64,000 nucleotides of DNA, from positions 248,001 to 312,000 of the forward strand of contig CAWDBV010000005.1 in the NCBI GenBank assembly GCA_963800705.1, given 5' to 3'. Positions 33,025 to 42,570 of this stretch are shown piece by piece. The notes below the pieces were generated by a model that was not told the origin of the DNA, searched no databases, and worked only from the letters and a program-made list of their open reading frames with translations. The DNA is from CAWDBV01 sp963800705. GTDB taxonomy: Bacteria; Actinomycetota; Thermoleophilia; Solirubrobacterales; 70-9. Made by a program: the position numbers and the translations under genes. The first letter of the stretch is position 1; each line of letters starts with the position of its first letter.

Positions 33025-33510
33025 GTGCCTTTCTTCATTTGTCCGAGTTGCGGGACCCGGCAGCAGAGCGGCGATCGCACAGCCGGTTTCAGCACGCGCC
33101 CGAAGGGTTGCTCGAATTGCGGCTTCGGCTTTCTGTTCGAGCTCCTCGACGACTACTACCCCGCCCCCGGCGCAGCATTCTTCGTTCTCGACCAGGAGGC
33201 CCGGGTCCTCGACCTCGGCAAGGGTGCCTTCGAGCTCACCGGGCTCAACGACGAGGAGGTGATCGGCCGCCCGGTCGCCGAAGTGCTCGGGCTCGACTGG
33301 GTAGACCCGGGCGATGGCGGTGCGGAAGCTGACACCGACAAGGACGGCAAGACCGACCCGATCGAGACCTCGCTCGAGTGGGGCGTGCGCTCGCTCGGCA
33401 AGCGGGTCTCGGTGAACGCAGAGGGCGACCTGCCCGCCGACGCCACGGCCGACGTCTTCCCCGCCTATGACGAGGACGGCGGCCTGCTGCTGGTTCTCAC
33501 CCCCAACTGA
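33025..33510 (+). CDS. Zinc-ribbon plus PAS-like domain protein
   Basis: A 161-residue protein. FICPSCGTRQ and GCSNCGFGF give two CxxC knuckles within the first 35 residues. A PAS-like segment follows: PGAAFFVLDQEARVLDLGKGAFELTGLNDEEVIGRPVAEVLGL, the usual PAS N-cap, core and 'x-GRxxxEVL' pattern. The end (GGLLLVLTPN) would be the last PAS strand. No output domain. Possibly a redox, metal or ligand-sensing adaptor. GTG start; the stop overlaps secDF. The 156-base gap before it holds a GGCCGGAG/CTCCGGCC inverted repeat but no T-run. Confidence 0.7.
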   Translation: MPFFICPSCGTRQQSGDRTAGFSTRPKGCSNCGFGFLFELLDDYYPAPGAAFFVLDQEARVLDLGKGAFELTGLNDEEVIGRPVAEVLGLDWVDPGDGGAEADTDKDGKTDPIETSLEWGVRSLGKRVSVNAEGDLPADATADVFPAYDEDGGLLLVLTPN

Positions 33511-36422
33511 TGGCCAACCGCCGCCGCAACCTCTTCGTCCTGCTCTTTGTCGCCGGGCTGATCTTTGCCTCGGCGCTGGTCGTGCTGAAAAAGAAGACCG
33601 TGCTCGGGCTCGACCTGCGCGGCGGGACCGAGCTCGTCTACGAGGGCCGCCCGACGCCGCAGACCCCGGAGGTGAAGCCGGAGGACATCGACCGGTCGAT
33701 CGAGATCATCCGCGAGCGGACCGACAAGCTCGGTGTCGCCGAGCCCGAGATCTCGCGGATCGGCACCACGTCGATTCGGGTCGGGCTCCCCGACGTCGAC
33801 AACGCCGACCGCGCGATCCAGCAGGTCGGCACCACCGCCCAGCTCTTCTTCTACGACTGGGAGCCGAACGTGATCACGAAGCCGGGCGCGCAGGACCCAT
33901 CCGAGCAGGGCTTCCCGCGGCTCTTCGACGCGGTCGAGTTCGCCTCCAAGCAGCCGGCCGAGTGCAAGGAGTGCACGACCGCCACCCAGTACTACCTCTT
34001 CGACAAGACCAGCCAGCAGCTGCTCGCCGGCCCCGAGGAGGCCCAGGCCGACCTGTTCGTGAACCAGCCCGGTGGCGTGCAGCCGAAGGACAGCGTCGTG
34101 CTCAGCGTGCCCCAGGGAGTGGTCATCGTCCTCGACCAGAAGCCGCCCGACGACCAGGCGACCGAGGCGAATGAGAGCGAGGAGGCGCCCGACGAGTACT
34201 TCGTCCTCCACGACCGTCCGCAGCTCAGCGGCACCGACATCAAGAACCCCGAGCAGGCGTTCGAGCCCGACACCCAGCAGCCGAACGTCACCTTCGACTT
34301 CTCCGACGACGGGCGCGAGAAGTTCCAGGACGTGACCCGGGAGATCGCGCAGCGCGGGCTCGCCAACGCGCTGCCCGGCAGCGACAGCGCCTCGCAGTCC
34401 GACCATTTCGCCGTCGTCCTCGACCAGGAGGTCAAGTCGAGGCCGATCATCGACTACCAGGAGAACCCCGACGGGATCGACGGCCGCACCGGCGCGCAGA
34501 TCTCAGGTCTCGAGCTCCAGGAGGCCCAGGATCTCGCCAACTTCATCCGCATCGGCGCGCTGCCGATCAAGCTGCAGCTGATCAGCCAGTCGACCGTCTC
34601 CGCGAGCCTCGGCGAGGAAGCGCTCGACCAGGGGCTGAAGGCGGGAATCGCCGGGCTGATCATCGTTCTCCTTTTCCTGCTCGCCTACTACCGGCTCCTG
34701 GGTCTGGTGGCCGGGATCGGGCTGCTCGTCTACGCGCTCTTCTTCTTCGCGCTCGTGAAGCTGATCCCGATCACGCTCACCCTGCCCGGCATCGCGGGCC
34801 TGATCCTGACCATCGGGGTCGCGGCCGACTCCAACATCGTCATCTTCGAGCGAATACGCGAGGAGGCGCGGGGCGGAAAATCGATCCCGTCCGCGATCGC
34901 GACCGGCTATCGCAAGGGAATCGCGACGATCATCGACGCGAACGTGATCACCCTGATCACGGCGTTCATCCTCTTCGTGCTCGCCACCGCCGGGGTGAAG
35001 GGGTTCGCTTTCACCCTCGGCGTCGGGACGATCGTCTCGCTGTTCACCGCGGTCGTCTTCACGCAGGCATTCCTCGGCATCTTCGGGCGCGGCAGGTTCA
35101 TCCGCTCGCCGAGACTGATCGGCGCCGGCGAGCAGCGCGTGCGCTGGCACTTCGACTTCACCGGAGCGAGCAAGTGGTTCTTCTCGATGTCGGGGATCAT
35201 CCTCGGCGTCGGCGCGATCGGGCTCGCGACCCTGCAGCTCAACCTCGGAATTGATTTCGAGTCCGGAACGCGGATCAAGGCAGCCCTCGACCAGCCCGCG
35301 AGCGTCGACGAGGTCCGCACGACGCTCGAAGGGACCGAGATCGATTCGCCCGAGATCACCGCGGTCGACGACGAGCAGCTCGGGCCGAACGTCTTCCAGA
35401 TCGAGTCGAGCACGCTGCCTCCGGACCAGGTCGGCACCGTGCAGGCCGCGCTCGAAGCCCAATACGGGCTCGCCGAAGACGGTTTCGACAACCAGAGCAT
35501 CGGGCCGACCTTCGGGGAGCAGGTGGCGCGCAGCGCCGGGCTCGCGATCATCTTCTCGCTGCTGGTGATCTGCGCCTACATCGCGTTCAGATTCGAGGCC
35601 AAGTACGCGGTCCCGGTGATGATCGCCCTGTTCCACGACATCCTGATCACGGCCGGCGTCTACTCGCTGTCGGAGCGGGAGGTGACCAGCGGCACCGTCG
35701 CCGCCTTCCTGACCATCCTTGGTTATTCGCTCTACGACTGCGTGATCGTCTTTGACCGCATCCGCGAGAACGTGCCGCGCCTACCGCGGGCCGCCTTTTC
35801 GCAGATCGTCAACCGCTCGATGAGCGAGGTCCTGACCCGGTCGCTGATCACCGGCCTCTCGACCGTCTTCCTCCTCACCATGCTGCTGATCTTCGGCGGC
35901 GCCACCCTGAAGGACTTCGCCTTCGCGATGATGGTCGGGATCGCGTCGGGTACGTACTCGTCGATCTTCATCGCCGCGCCGGTGCTGACCGCCTGGAAGG
36001 AGCGCGAGCCCGCCTACCGCCGCCGCCGCGAGCGGATCATCGAGCAGATGGGCTCCCTGCCGCCCTTCCCGGAGGAGAACGTGATCGCGAGAGTCGAGGG
36101 CGACCCAGAGATCCCCGAGGACGAGCCGCCCGCCGACAGCGCCGCCGAGCAGGCGCCGGTCCCCGCCGGCGGCCCTCCGCCGCCCGCTCCCGAGCGCGAC
36201 ACGCTCGGCCAGCCGACGCCTACCCCGACTCCGACCCCGCCGGCCGCGCCGGAGAAGGCCCCCGAATCCGACACCGACGCTGAGCCCGGGGAGGGCGCCG
36301 GCGACGGCGCCCGCGACAAGCCCGAGCTCAGCGAGGCGAGCGCGAAGGCGCTCGAGCGGATGCGCGAGGAACGCCAGGGCGGCGGCCGGCGCCGCAAGAA
36401 GAAACATGGGAGGCCGCGCTAA
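33510..36422 (+). CDS. Protein translocase SecDF (SecD-SecF fusion)
   Basis: A 970-residue fusion of the proton-driven Sec accessory subunits. SecD part: first helix LFVLLFVAGLIFASALVV, LGLDLRGGTELVYEG (D1 motif), large extracytoplasmic P1 region, helices from about 375 with GVAADSNIVIFERIREE (D4-like, proton-relay Asp). SecF part from about 553: GIILGVGAIGLATLQLNLGIDFESGTRI, then ILGYSLYDCVIVFDRIREN. The hydrophilic Pro/Glu-rich and Lys/Arg C-terminal 120 residues are an unusually long cytoplasmic tail. Neighbour of ruv genes and recJ-rel, a common actinobacterial order. Confidence 0.95.
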   Translation: MANRRRNLFVLLFVAGLIFASALVVLKKKTVLGLDLRGGTELVYEGRPTPQTPEVKPEDIDRSIEIIRERTDKLGVAEPEISRIGTTSIRVGLPDVDNADRAIQQVGTTAQLFFYDWEPNVITKPGAQDPSEQGFPRLFDAVEFASKQPAECKECTTATQYYLFDKTSQQLLAGPEEAQADLFVNQPGGVQPKDSVVLSVPQGVVIVLDQKPPDDQATEANESEEAPDEYFVLHDRPQLSGTDIKNPEQAFEPDTQQPNVTFDFSDDGREKFQDVTREIAQRGLANALPGSDSASQSDHFAVVLDQEVKSRPIIDYQENPDGIDGRTGAQISGLELQEAQDLANFIRIGALPIKLQLISQSTVSASLGEEALDQGLKAGIAGLIIVLLFLLAYYRLLGLVAGIGLLVYALFFFALVKLIPITLTLPGIAGLILTIGVAADSNIVIFERIREEARGGKSIPSAIATGYRKGIATIIDANVITLITAFILFVLATAGVKGFAFTLGVGTIVSLFTAVVFTQAFLGIFGRGRFIRSPRLIGAGEQRVRWHFDFTGASKWFFSMSGIILGVGAIGLATLQLNLGIDFESGTRIKAALDQPASVDEVRTTLEGTEIDSPEITAVDDEQLGPNVFQIESSTLPPDQVGTVQAALEAQYGLAEDGFDNQSIGPTFGEQVARSAGLAIIFSLLVICAYIAFRFEAKYAVPVMIALFHDILITAGVYSLSEREVTSGTVAAFLTILGYSLYDCVIVFDRIRENVPRLPRAAFSQIVNRSMSEVLTRSLITGLSTVFLLTMLLIFGGATLKDFAFAMMVGIASGTYSSIFIAAPVLTAWKEREPAYRRRRERIIEQMGSLPPFPEENVIARVEGDPEIPEDEPPADSAAEQAPVPAGGPPPPAPERDTLGQPTPTPTPTPPAAPEKAPESDTDAEPGEGAGDGARDKPELSEASAKALERMREERQGGGRRRKKKHGRPR

Positions 36423-36685
36423 TGGCAATGCTTGTCTGGCTGACGATGGGAATCGCGATCTGGCACTTCTCGGTCTTCGTCCCCGACCGCTTCTGGCAGG
36501 GGATCGTCGGCGCCTTCCTCGGTGCGATCGCCGGCGCGATGGTTTCCGGCGCGGCGTACCAGATCTCGACCGGCGACTCGATCGGTCAGACCGACATCGC
36601 CACCGCGCTCGCCGCGGTCCCCGGATGCCTGGTCGGGATGGGGATCGTCTACCTGATCGGCCAGCGCCAAGAACAGACCGCGTAG
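36422..36685 (+). CDS. Small membrane protein
   Basis: An 87-residue protein with three hydrophobic segments (MLVWLTMGIAIWHFSVFV, GIVGAFLGAIAGAMVSGAAYQ, ALAAVPGCLVGMGIVYLIG). The glycine-spaced second helix (GAFLGAIAGAMVSG) suggests tight helix packing. No assignable family. The ATG overlaps the secDF stop (TAATG), so it may be a small partner of the translocase or simply operon-linked. Confidence 0.75.
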   Translation: MAMLVWLTMGIAIWHFSVFVPDRFWQGIVGAFLGAIAGAMVSGAAYQISTGDSIGQTDIATALAAVPGCLVGMGIVYLIGQRQEQTA

Positions 36686-36716
36686 TTCTGTCGGCACCCC
36701 CTCTTAGTTTGGGGGG

Positions 36717-39347
36717 ATGGAGACGGTTGCCCCGTTCGCGCTCGAGCCCTACGACTACGCGGATGCACGGGCGATCGCCGGCGCGCTCGAGCTCAGCGAG
36801 CCGGCCGCGATCGTGCTCGTCCGCCGCGGCCATCGAACCCCCGAGGCGGCGCGGGAGTTCCTCGACAGCGCCGAATCCCACGACCCGCTCGCCTTTGACT
36901 CGATGGTCGAGATCGCCGAGTCGCTCGCCGCTGCCGCGCAAGCCGGCAAGCGAATCACGGTGCACGGCGACTACGACGTGGACGGCGTCTGTTCGACCGC
37001 GATCCTCGTCCGGGCGCTGCGCGAGGCGGGAGCGAGCTGCGATTGGCTGATCCCCGACCGCTCCGCGGACGGGTACGGGCTCACCTCCGCGACGGTCTCG
37101 AAGCTGTCCGCGGCGGGGACCGAGGTCCTGGTGACCGCCGACTGCGGCATCGGCTCCGCGGCCGAGGTCGCCGCCGCGCGGCAGGCCGGGATCGACGTGA
37201 TCGTCACCGACCACCACCGGGTGCCGGACTCGGGGCCGCCCGACTGCCCGATCCTGCACCCCTCGCTCTCCGCCTACCCCTTCGAGGAGCTCTGCGCGAC
37301 CGCGGTGGCGCACAAGCTCTCGCTGGCGCTGCGCGCCGCCGCCGGACTCGGCTGGGCACCCCACGACGTCCAGCTCGTCGCGCTCGCGACCGTCGCCGAC
37401 ATGGTGCCGCTGGTCGGCGAGAACCGCCGCTACGTCCGCGAGGGGCTAGCCGAGGCGAGGAAGAACCCGTCGGAGGGAATGCGGGCGTTGATCGCGGTCT
37501 CGCACACTGACGCCGCACGGCTCGACGCCGGCGACCTCGGTTTCCGGATCGCGCCGCGGATCAACGCCTCCGGGCGCCTCTACCGCGCCGACGCCGGGGT
37601 CGAGCTGATGCTCACCGACGACGCCGAGCGCGCGGCCGAGATCGCCGACGAGCTCGACCGGGCGAACTTCGAGCGCCGCAAGATCGAGCGCGAGGCCCTC
37701 GATGCCGCCGAGCTCGCGCTCACCAGGCTCGACCCCGGGCTTCGCGACGCGCCCGGGATCGTGCTCGCAGGCGATGGCTGGCATCCCGGCGTGATCGGGA
37801 TCGTCGCCTCGCGGCTCGTCGAGCGCCACAACAAGCCGGCGGTGCTGATCGGGCTCGATGGCGGGCGGGGGCGCGGATCGGGCCGCGGGCTCCCCGGCTT
37901 CGATCTCGTCAAGGCGCTCGAAGCCGGCGCCGAGCACCTGATCCGCTTCGGCGGCCACGCAGGCGCGGCCGGGCTCGAGATCACCGCCGCGGACGTGGAG
38001 CCCTTCCGCGAGGCCTTCCTCGCCCACGCGCGGGAGCAGATCGCGCCCGAGATGCTCGTGCGCCGCGAGCAAGTCGACGCCGTGGTCGGGGTGGGGAAGG
38101 AGGGGATCGGGCTCGAGCTCGCCGAGCAGCTCGAGCGGCTGGGCCCGTTCGGCTCCGGCAACCCCGAGCCGCGGCTGCTCGTCCCCGGTGCTCGGATCGC
38201 CGGCGTGCGCGCGATGGGGGAGACCGGAAACCACGCCCGCTTCGAGGTCGAGAGCGGCTCGGGCCGCGCGCTCGGGGTCGCCTTCAACACCGGGGCCGAG
38301 CTTCGTGCCCTCGACGGGCACCGCGCCGATCTTCCGGTGCGGCTCGAGATCGACCGCTGGAACGGTGCCGAGCATCCGCGGCTCGTGCTTCGCGAGGCGC
38401 TGCCACTTGCGGAGGCTCCCGAGCCGGCCGATGCATGCTCGACGCCTGCCTCGCCGACCGAGTGGTGGGAGCGCTTCGAGATCGAGTTGATCGCGCCGCT
38501 CGACGCGTGGCCGGGGGCAGCGGCCCGCGCCGCCGTCGAGGCCGCGCGCCGCGCCGGTGACGAGCGCGAGTACGTCGACCGCCGCCGCGGCGCGTCGCTG
38601 GCCGCGCTTGTCGAGCTCGAATCGAGCGGCGGCTCGGTGCTGGCGCTGTGCGCTGATGCCGCTCGCCGCCGGCTGCTCGCCGACAGCCTCGCCGACCCGC
38701 GCCGGCTCGGCGGCTCCGCGGCGACGGTCGCCTGCTCGCGCTGCGCCGACGCCGAGATCGCCACGGCGCTCGAGGCCGGGCGGCCCGGCGGCCTCGTGGT
38801 CGCCGACTGGGGGGCGGTGACGCGCTCGCCGGCGGCGCTGGCGCGCTTCGAGCACGTCGTCCTGATCGAACCGCCGCCGTTCGAGCACCTCGAGACGCTC
38901 GCCGGCGCCGCCTACAACGGCGGCGAGCTCGGGGTCACCCCGCTGCGGCGCGGCTTCCTGCACCTGGCCTGGGGCGAGGCCGAGCTCGAGCTCGCCCAGC
39001 GGCTGCTCGCCGCCGAGTGGGAGCTGCGCCCGCAGATCGCGCTGCTCTACAGGGCGCTGGCGCCGAAGCAGGAGCTGGCCGGCGAGGAGCTCGCCGGCAT
39101 GCTGGCGGGCGAGGGCCGCTTTCCCCGGTCCCCCGAGCTCGCCGCCCGCTGTGTGCGGGTTCTGAGCGAGGTCGGGATCGCGGAGTGGGCGCCTGAAACC
39201 TCCGGCGGGAGCCTCCGGGTCGTATCCTCGGAGGTGACGGATTTGGAGCGTTCGGAGGCGTACCGCGCCTACCGGGCGCGGCTCGAGGAGGGCCAGCGAT
39301 TCCTGACAAGGACCAGACAGAGCAAAAGCCTTCAGGCGGCGGCGTAG
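36717..39347 (+). CDS. recJ: Single-stranded-DNA exonuclease RecJ
   Basis: DHH-family 5'-3' exonuclease. Motif I VHGDYDVDGVCST (about 82), motif II VTADCGIGSA, motif III TDHHRVPDSGPPDCPILHP (about 164), and DHHA1 RFGGHAGAAGLEI. The ssDNA-binding OB fold follows at about 460-560. The extra C-terminal region of about 270 residues (Arg/Ala/Glu-rich, with a decayed helicase-like look) makes 876 residues, longer than the ~570 of E. coli RecJ; such extensions occur in other lineages. Its last 49 bases overlap the proposed start of rel. Confidence 0.95.
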   Translation: METVAPFALEPYDYADARAIAGALELSEPAAIVLVRRGHRTPEAAREFLDSAESHDPLAFDSMVEIAESLAAAAQAGKRITVHGDYDVDGVCSTAILVRALREAGASCDWLIPDRSADGYGLTSATVSKLSAAGTEVLVTADCGIGSAAEVAAARQAGIDVIVTDHHRVPDSGPPDCPILHPSLSAYPFEELCATAVAHKLSLALRAAAGLGWAPHDVQLVALATVADMVPLVGENRRYVREGLAEARKNPSEGMRALIAVSHTDAARLDAGDLGFRIAPRINASGRLYRADAGVELMLTDDAERAAEIADELDRANFERRKIEREALDAAELALTRLDPGLRDAPGIVLAGDGWHPGVIGIVASRLVERHNKPAVLIGLDGGRGRGSGRGLPGFDLVKALEAGAEHLIRFGGHAGAAGLEITAADVEPFREAFLAHAREQIAPEMLVRREQVDAVVGVGKEGIGLELAEQLERLGPFGSGNPEPRLLVPGARIAGVRAMGETGNHARFEVESGSGRALGVAFNTGAELRALDGHRADLPVRLEIDRWNGAEHPRLVLREALPLAEAPEPADACSTPASPTEWWERFEIELIAPLDAWPGAAARAAVEAARRAGDEREYVDRRRGASLAALVELESSGGSVLALCADAARRRLLADSLADPRRLGGSAATVACSRCADAEIATALEAGRPGGLVVADWGAVTRSPAALARFEHVVLIEPPPFEHLETLAGAAYNGGELGVTPLRRGFLHLAWGEAELELAQRLLAAEWELRPQIALLYRALAPKQELAGEELAGMLAGEGRFPRSPELAARCVRVLSEVGIAEWAPETSGGSLRVVSSEVTDLERSEAYRAYRARLEEGQRFLTRTRQSKSLQAAA

Positions 39348-41641
39348 CCGCTGTCGCCGACCCTGCGCGCGACGGCCACACGCGCGTAGGCGAGCGGACC
39401 GGCCCGGCGGCGACGCCGAAGGCCGATCAGATCACCGCCGAGCTCACCAGCGAGCAGCGGGCGCTGCTCGGCGACCTGTTCGCGGTGATCGAGGAGCACA
39501 GCTCCGAGATCCCGATCGACCGCGCCGCGGTCGAGCGCGCCTTCAGCTTCGCCTGCGAGAGCCACGCCGACCAGCGCCGCAAGTCGGGAGAGGACTTCAT
39601 CAATCACCCGCTCGGCGTGGCGCGGATCTGCGCCGGGATGCGGCTCGACACCGAGACGCTCTGCGCCGCGCTCCTCCACGACACGGTCGAGGACACGAGC
39701 GCGAGCCTCGACGAGGTCACCTCAAGGTTCGGCGAGGAGATCGCCCAGCTCGTCGACGGGGTCACGAAGCTGACCGAGATCACGTTCAAGAGCCGCGACG
39801 AGCACCAGGCCGAGAACTACCGCAAGATGATGGTGGCGATGGTCAGCGACGTCAGGGTGATCCTGATCAAGCTCGCCGACCGGCTCCACAACATGCGCAC
39901 CCTGGGCGCGCTCCCGAAGCAGAAGCAGATCGAGAAGGCGCGCGAGACGCTCGAGATCTACTCGCCGCTCGCCCACCGGCTCGGAATCCACGCGATCAAA
40001 TGGGAGCTCGAGGATCTCTCGTTCGCGACCCTGCACCCGCGCAAGTACGACGAGATCAAGAAGCTCGTCGCCCAGCAGCGTGCCGAGCGCGAGCGCTATG
40101 TCGCCGAGGCCGGCAAGTTCCTCGAGGCCGAGCTCGCCGAGGTCGGCATCGATGCCGAGATCTCGGGCCGCGCCAAGCACTTCTATTCGATCTACACAAA
40201 GATGACCCGCAAGGGGCGGGAGTTCAACGAGATCTTCGACCTGACCGCGATGCGCGTCCTGGTCGGCTCGGTCAAGGACTGCTACGGGGCGATCGGGATC
40301 ATCCACTCGCTCTGGAAGCCGCTGCCGGGCCGCTTCAAGGACTTCGTCGCGATGCCGAAGGCGAACATGTACCAGGCGCTGCACACGACGGTGATCGGGC
40401 CCGAGGGCCAGCCGCTCGAGATCCAGATCCGCACCGGCGGCATGCACGAGCTCGCCGAGTACGGGATCGCCGCGCACGTGATCTACAAGGAGGGCCCCGG
40501 CACCGCGACGGGCGACGCGCAGAAGGAGAAGATGACCTGGCTGCGCAAGCTGGTCGAGAAGGACCAGGACCCGCAGGAGTTCCTCGAGGCGCTCAAGGTC
40601 GACCTGTTCGAGGACGAGGTCTTCGTGTTCACGCCGCAGGGCGAGGTCAAGAACCTCTCGGCTGGCTCGACCCCGCTCGACTTCGCCTACGCGGTCCACA
40701 CCGACGTCGGCCACCGCTGCGTGGGCGCGAAGGTGAACGGCAAGATCGTCCCGCTCCACTACCAGCTGCGAAGCGGCGACATCGTCGAGGCGCTGACCGC
40801 GAAGCAGGGCAGGGGCCCCTCGCGCGACTGGCTGAAGCTGGTCCGAACCTCGCGCGCGCGCAACAAGATCCGCGCCTGGTTCAAGCGCGAGGGCCGCGAG
40901 GACGCCGAGCGCCAGGGGCGCGAGGGCCTCGTCGAGGCGCTCAAGAAACGCGGCCTTCCCCATCAGCAGATCGCCGGCTCGCCGCTGTTCGCCGACGTGA
41001 TCCGCGAGATGGGCTTCCGCAAGGCCGACGACTTCTACATCGCGCTCGGCGAATCGAAGATCTCTTCCAAGGTCGTCGTCAACAAGCTCATGCAGCGGCT
41101 CAAGGCCGGTGAGGCGGTCGACGACGAAGCACCGCTCGACGGGCTCGTCCGCGGCCGCGACGACGACCAGCGTCAAACCCACGAGGCGTCGAACTTCGGC
41201 ATCAAGGTGAAGGGGGTCGAGGAGGTCGCGGTGCGGCTCGCGAAGTGCTGCCGCCCCGTGCCGGGCGACGAGATCGTCGGCTACGTGTCGCTCGGCCGCG
41301 GGATCACGATCCACCGCGAGGACTGCCGCAACCTGAAGGCGCTTCGCCGCGCCCCCGAGCGCTTCATCGACGTCTCCTGGGATGGCGCCGGCGAGGCCAC
41401 CTACCGGGTCGAGCTCCAGGTCGACGCCTGGGACCGCACCCGCCTGCTCGAGGATCTCTCGCGCACGTTCGCGGAGGCCGGGGTGAACATCCTCGAGGCG
41501 AGCTGCACGACGCGGCACCCGATGGTCAAGAACCGCTTCGTGGTCGAAGTCGGCGAGATCGAGCACCTGAAGGCGGCGATCAACCGGCTCCGCAACGTCG
41601 ATTCCGTCTTCGACGCATACCGGGTTACTCCGGGCAGCTGA
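39299..41641 (+). CDS. rel: Bifunctional (p)ppGpp synthetase/hydrolase Rel, apparent ATT start
   Basis: Makes and degrades the stringent-response alarmone. HD hydrolase domain (FINHPLGVARI, LLHDTVEDT), synthetase with the RFKD motif (RxKD type, bifunctional Rel), TGS (VFVFTPQGEVKNLSAGSTPLDFAYAVHTDVGH), zinc-finger CCRPVPGDEIVGY, and C-terminal ACT. The first canonical in-frame start is GTG 39485 without an SD. The frame upstream is open with G/C-ending codons back into recJ. ATT 39299 follows GGAGG at 7 bases and gives a hydrophilic N-terminus (IPDKDQTEQKPSGGG). If ATT is not used, the gene begins at 39485. Confidence 0.9.
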   Translation: MPDKDQTEQKPSGGGVAAVADPARDGHTRVGERTGPAATPKADQITAELTSEQRALLGDLFAVIEEHSSEIPIDRAAVERAFSFACESHADQRRKSGEDFINHPLGVARICAGMRLDTETLCAALLHDTVEDTSASLDEVTSRFGEEIAQLVDGVTKLTEITFKSRDEHQAENYRKMMVAMVSDVRVILIKLADRLHNMRTLGALPKQKQIEKARETLEIYSPLAHRLGIHAIKWELEDLSFATLHPRKYDEIKKLVAQQRAERERYVAEAGKFLEAELAEVGIDAEISGRAKHFYSIYTKMTRKGREFNEIFDLTAMRVLVGSVKDCYGAIGIIHSLWKPLPGRFKDFVAMPKANMYQALHTTVIGPEGQPLEIQIRTGGMHELAEYGIAAHVIYKEGPGTATGDAQKEKMTWLRKLVEKDQDPQEFLEALKVDLFEDEVFVFTPQGEVKNLSAGSTPLDFAYAVHTDVGHRCVGAKVNGKIVPLHYQLRSGDIVEALTAKQGRGPSRDWLKLVRTSRARNKIRAWFKREGREDAERQGREGLVEALKKRGLPHQQIAGSPLFADVIREMGFRKADDFYIALGESKISSKVVVNKLMQRLKAGEAVDDEAPLDGLVRGRDDDQRQTHEASNFGIKVKGVEEVAVRLAKCCRPVPGDEIVGYVSLGRGITIHREDCRNLKALRRAPERFIDVSWDGAGEATYRVELQVDAWDRTRLLEDLSRTFAEAGVNILEASCTTRHPMVKNRFVVEVGEIEHLKAAINRLRNVDSVFDAYRVTPGS

Positions 41642-41664
41642 TCGGGTATACACCCGGTCTAGGC

Positions 41665-42570
41665 ATGCGGGACTTAAGAGAAAAAGCGCGCGCGATCGCG
41701 CCTGCGTTGGTCGTCACCGCACTGGCGGTGGCGCTGCTCGCGCCTTCCGGCGCCGGCGCCCAGAAGAAGAGCGGCGCGAAGGTGATCTCGAAGACGAAGA
41801 GCCTCAACATCGCCGGCACGAACGCGACCGGAACGATCGTCGCCAAGTGCCCGCGCTCGATGGCCGCCGTGGGCGGCGGCTTTTCCTCGATCCCGAACGT
41901 GATCGTCAAGCCGACCAACCTCTTGATCGTCTACGAGTCCCAGCGCGCCGGTGCCCGCGGCTGGCGCGTGAGCGCGAGCCAGGGGGTCCCGGATTCGACC
42001 GGCAAGCTGACCGCCTACGTCTATTGCCGCAAGACCGGCGCTCAGATCAAGGAAGTGAGCAACACCGCGCCCTTGGCGGCGGCAGGGCGCTCGGAGGCAA
42101 GCGCGTCCGCTGCCTGTCCGGCGGGTACGAAGGTGATCTCCGGCGGCTACGCGGTCCCGCCGACCCAGGGAGGGGCGACCACGTTCCTGACCGAGAACGT
42201 CAAGTCGGGCGGCCGCAACTGGAATGTGACCGGCGTCCGCGACAGCAACGCGGCGCCGGCGGACGGCTCGGTCGAGTCGATCGCCTACTGCTCGGCCGCG
42301 GAATCCTCGAAGCAGCGCCGCGACACGATCTCGGTGCAGACCAACACCACCAACAACATCACCGGCGTCGTCGAGACCGATCCCTGCACGGCGCCGCGCA
42401 ACACGAGCATGGGCGGCTTCATCGCTCCCTACGTCCAGGCCGGCGCCGAGCGCGCCGCGCTGCTCGTCGTCGAGTCGCGCCGCCAGGGACGCGGCTGGCG
42501 GGTGCTCGGGATCGGCTCGGGCCCCGGCGGTTTCAACGTCTCGCTGACCGGCTTCGTCTACTGCCGGTAG
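41665..42570 (+). CDS. Secreted protein with three tandem Cys-ended repeats
   Basis: A 301-residue protein with a signal peptide ending near GAGA-QKKSGAK. Three units of about 80-90 residues follow the same plan: Cys-Pro start, 'GG' strand, an aromatic/Arg-rich middle, and a final Y-C. Unit 1 CPRSMAAVGGGFSS...GWRVSAS...AYVYC; unit 2 CPAGTKVISGGYAV...NWNVTGV...SIAYC; unit 3 CTAPRNTSMGGFIAP...GWRVLGI...GFVYC. Each probably closes a disulfide. A TATACA -10-like box lies 12 bases before ATG. Extracellular; function unknown. Confidence 0.8.
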   Translation: MRDLREKARAIAPALVVTALAVALLAPSGAGAQKKSGAKVISKTKSLNIAGTNATGTIVAKCPRSMAAVGGGFSSIPNVIVKPTNLLIVYESQRAGARGWRVSASQGVPDSTGKLTAYVYCRKTGAQIKEVSNTAPLAAAGRSEASASAACPAGTKVISGGYAVPPTQGGATTFLTENVKSGGRNWNVTGVRDSNAAPADGSVESIAYCSAAESSKQRRDTISVQTNTTNNITGVVETDPCTAPRNTSMGGFIAPYVQAGAERAALLVVESRRQGRGWRVLGIGSGPGGFNVSLTGFVYCR

